DNA of 37,586 bases from positions 1 to 37,586 of the forward strand of contig DAHVMY010000017.1 in NCBI GenBank assembly GCA_027319585.1. Reading direction: 5' to 3'. The stretch comes from AG-12 sp027319585. GTDB taxonomy: Bacteria; Chloroflexota; Dormibacteria; Aeolococcales; Bog-877. Positions 37,533-37,586 of this stretch are shown one piece after another; the first letter of the stretch is position 1, and each line of letters begins with the position of its first letter. The notes under the pieces are model-generated. The model made no database searches. It was not told the DNA's origin and saw only the letters and a list, made by a program, of their open reading frames with translations. The position numbers and the translations under genes were made by a program.

Positions 37533-37586
37533 GATCTATTCCGGAGCCGACTTCAAGGCGGTTGACGCCCTGGACCTGAGCGTCGA
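37474..37586 (+). CDS. N-terminus of an ABC transporter ATPase, cut by window edge
   Basis: From ATG 37474 the plus-strand frame is open to the end of the window. From residue 12 on it reads VIRTEQLTKIYSGADFKAVD and ALDLSV, the first two strands of a typical ABC-2-type ATPase, just before where Walker A would come. The codon at the usual start (37507) is GTC, which is not a start, so the first 11 residues (MPSASEPCVGA) come from DNA that on the other strand is pstC. This supports a join between two unrelated sequences near 37490-37507. Confidence 0.6.
   Translation, partial: MPSASEPCVGAVIRTEQLTKIYSGADFKAVDALDLSV

Noticed and set aside
1..37586. CRISPR arrays, rRNA genes and insertion sequences with transposases
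   Set aside because: I looked for regular spaced repeats, rRNA signatures and DDE or HUH transposase motifs and saw none.

Overview
This is high-GC bacterial chromosome with short intergenic gaps, TTG and GTG starts, and several genes that look leaderless. The gene set includes a split transhydrogenase PntAA/PntAB/PntB, Mycobacterium-type KorAB, an actinobacterial Holin-X/DUF3618 pair and a divergent GT20 trehalose-phosphate synthase. It fits a high-GC Terrabacteria lineage such as Dormibacterota, Actinomycetota or Chloroflexota. That placement is inference from gene content; there is no rRNA in the window.

The left end (1-2433) reads as the right end of an integrated genomic island. It holds a partial DruA-like (DUF4338) gene lying against a truncated ECF sigma gene, a RES-Xre toxin-antitoxin pair, a gene-free 420-bp stretch with a tandem 12-bp repeat, and the 3' part of a tRNA-Lys(CUU) gene of the kind left behind by a tyrosine integrase. 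A truncated Phd-like antitoxin follows, then an NADPH-dependent FMN reductase.

From 3.5 to 9.7 kb lie membrane proteins, including a COG4280-like protein with an internal repeat, and a fatty-acid initiation cluster. In that cluster fabH-fabF run leftward and accD-accA run rightward, with an inverted repeat between them. Next (9.7-16.3 kb) come a PLP decarboxylase translationally coupled to a MetF-like reductase, a divergent MacB/FtsX-type ABC exporter and a GNAT enzyme. Stress genes follow (16.3-19.6 kb): DUF3618, Holin-X, and otsB and otsA, which converge and overlap.

The central redox block (19.7-27.6 kb) has KorA, KorB and a GltD-like flavoprotein with its own two-cluster ferredoxin tail, divergent from proton-translocating transhydrogenase genes. 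Together they could move electrons between 2-oxoglutarate, ferredoxin and NAD(P)H. A lipoprotein gene and folC then diverge with only 9-18 bp between their starts.

The right part (30.1-35.9 kb) is a proline/hydroxyproline catabolic group: an APC permease, a KDPG/4-hydroxy-2-oxoglutarate aldolase, a proline racemase family enzyme, a P5C dehydrogenase and a proline dehydrogenase. The window ends in a broken phosphate-transport region: a complete pstA, only the C-terminal part of pstC, no pstB beside them, and the start of an unrelated ABC ATPase on the other strand.
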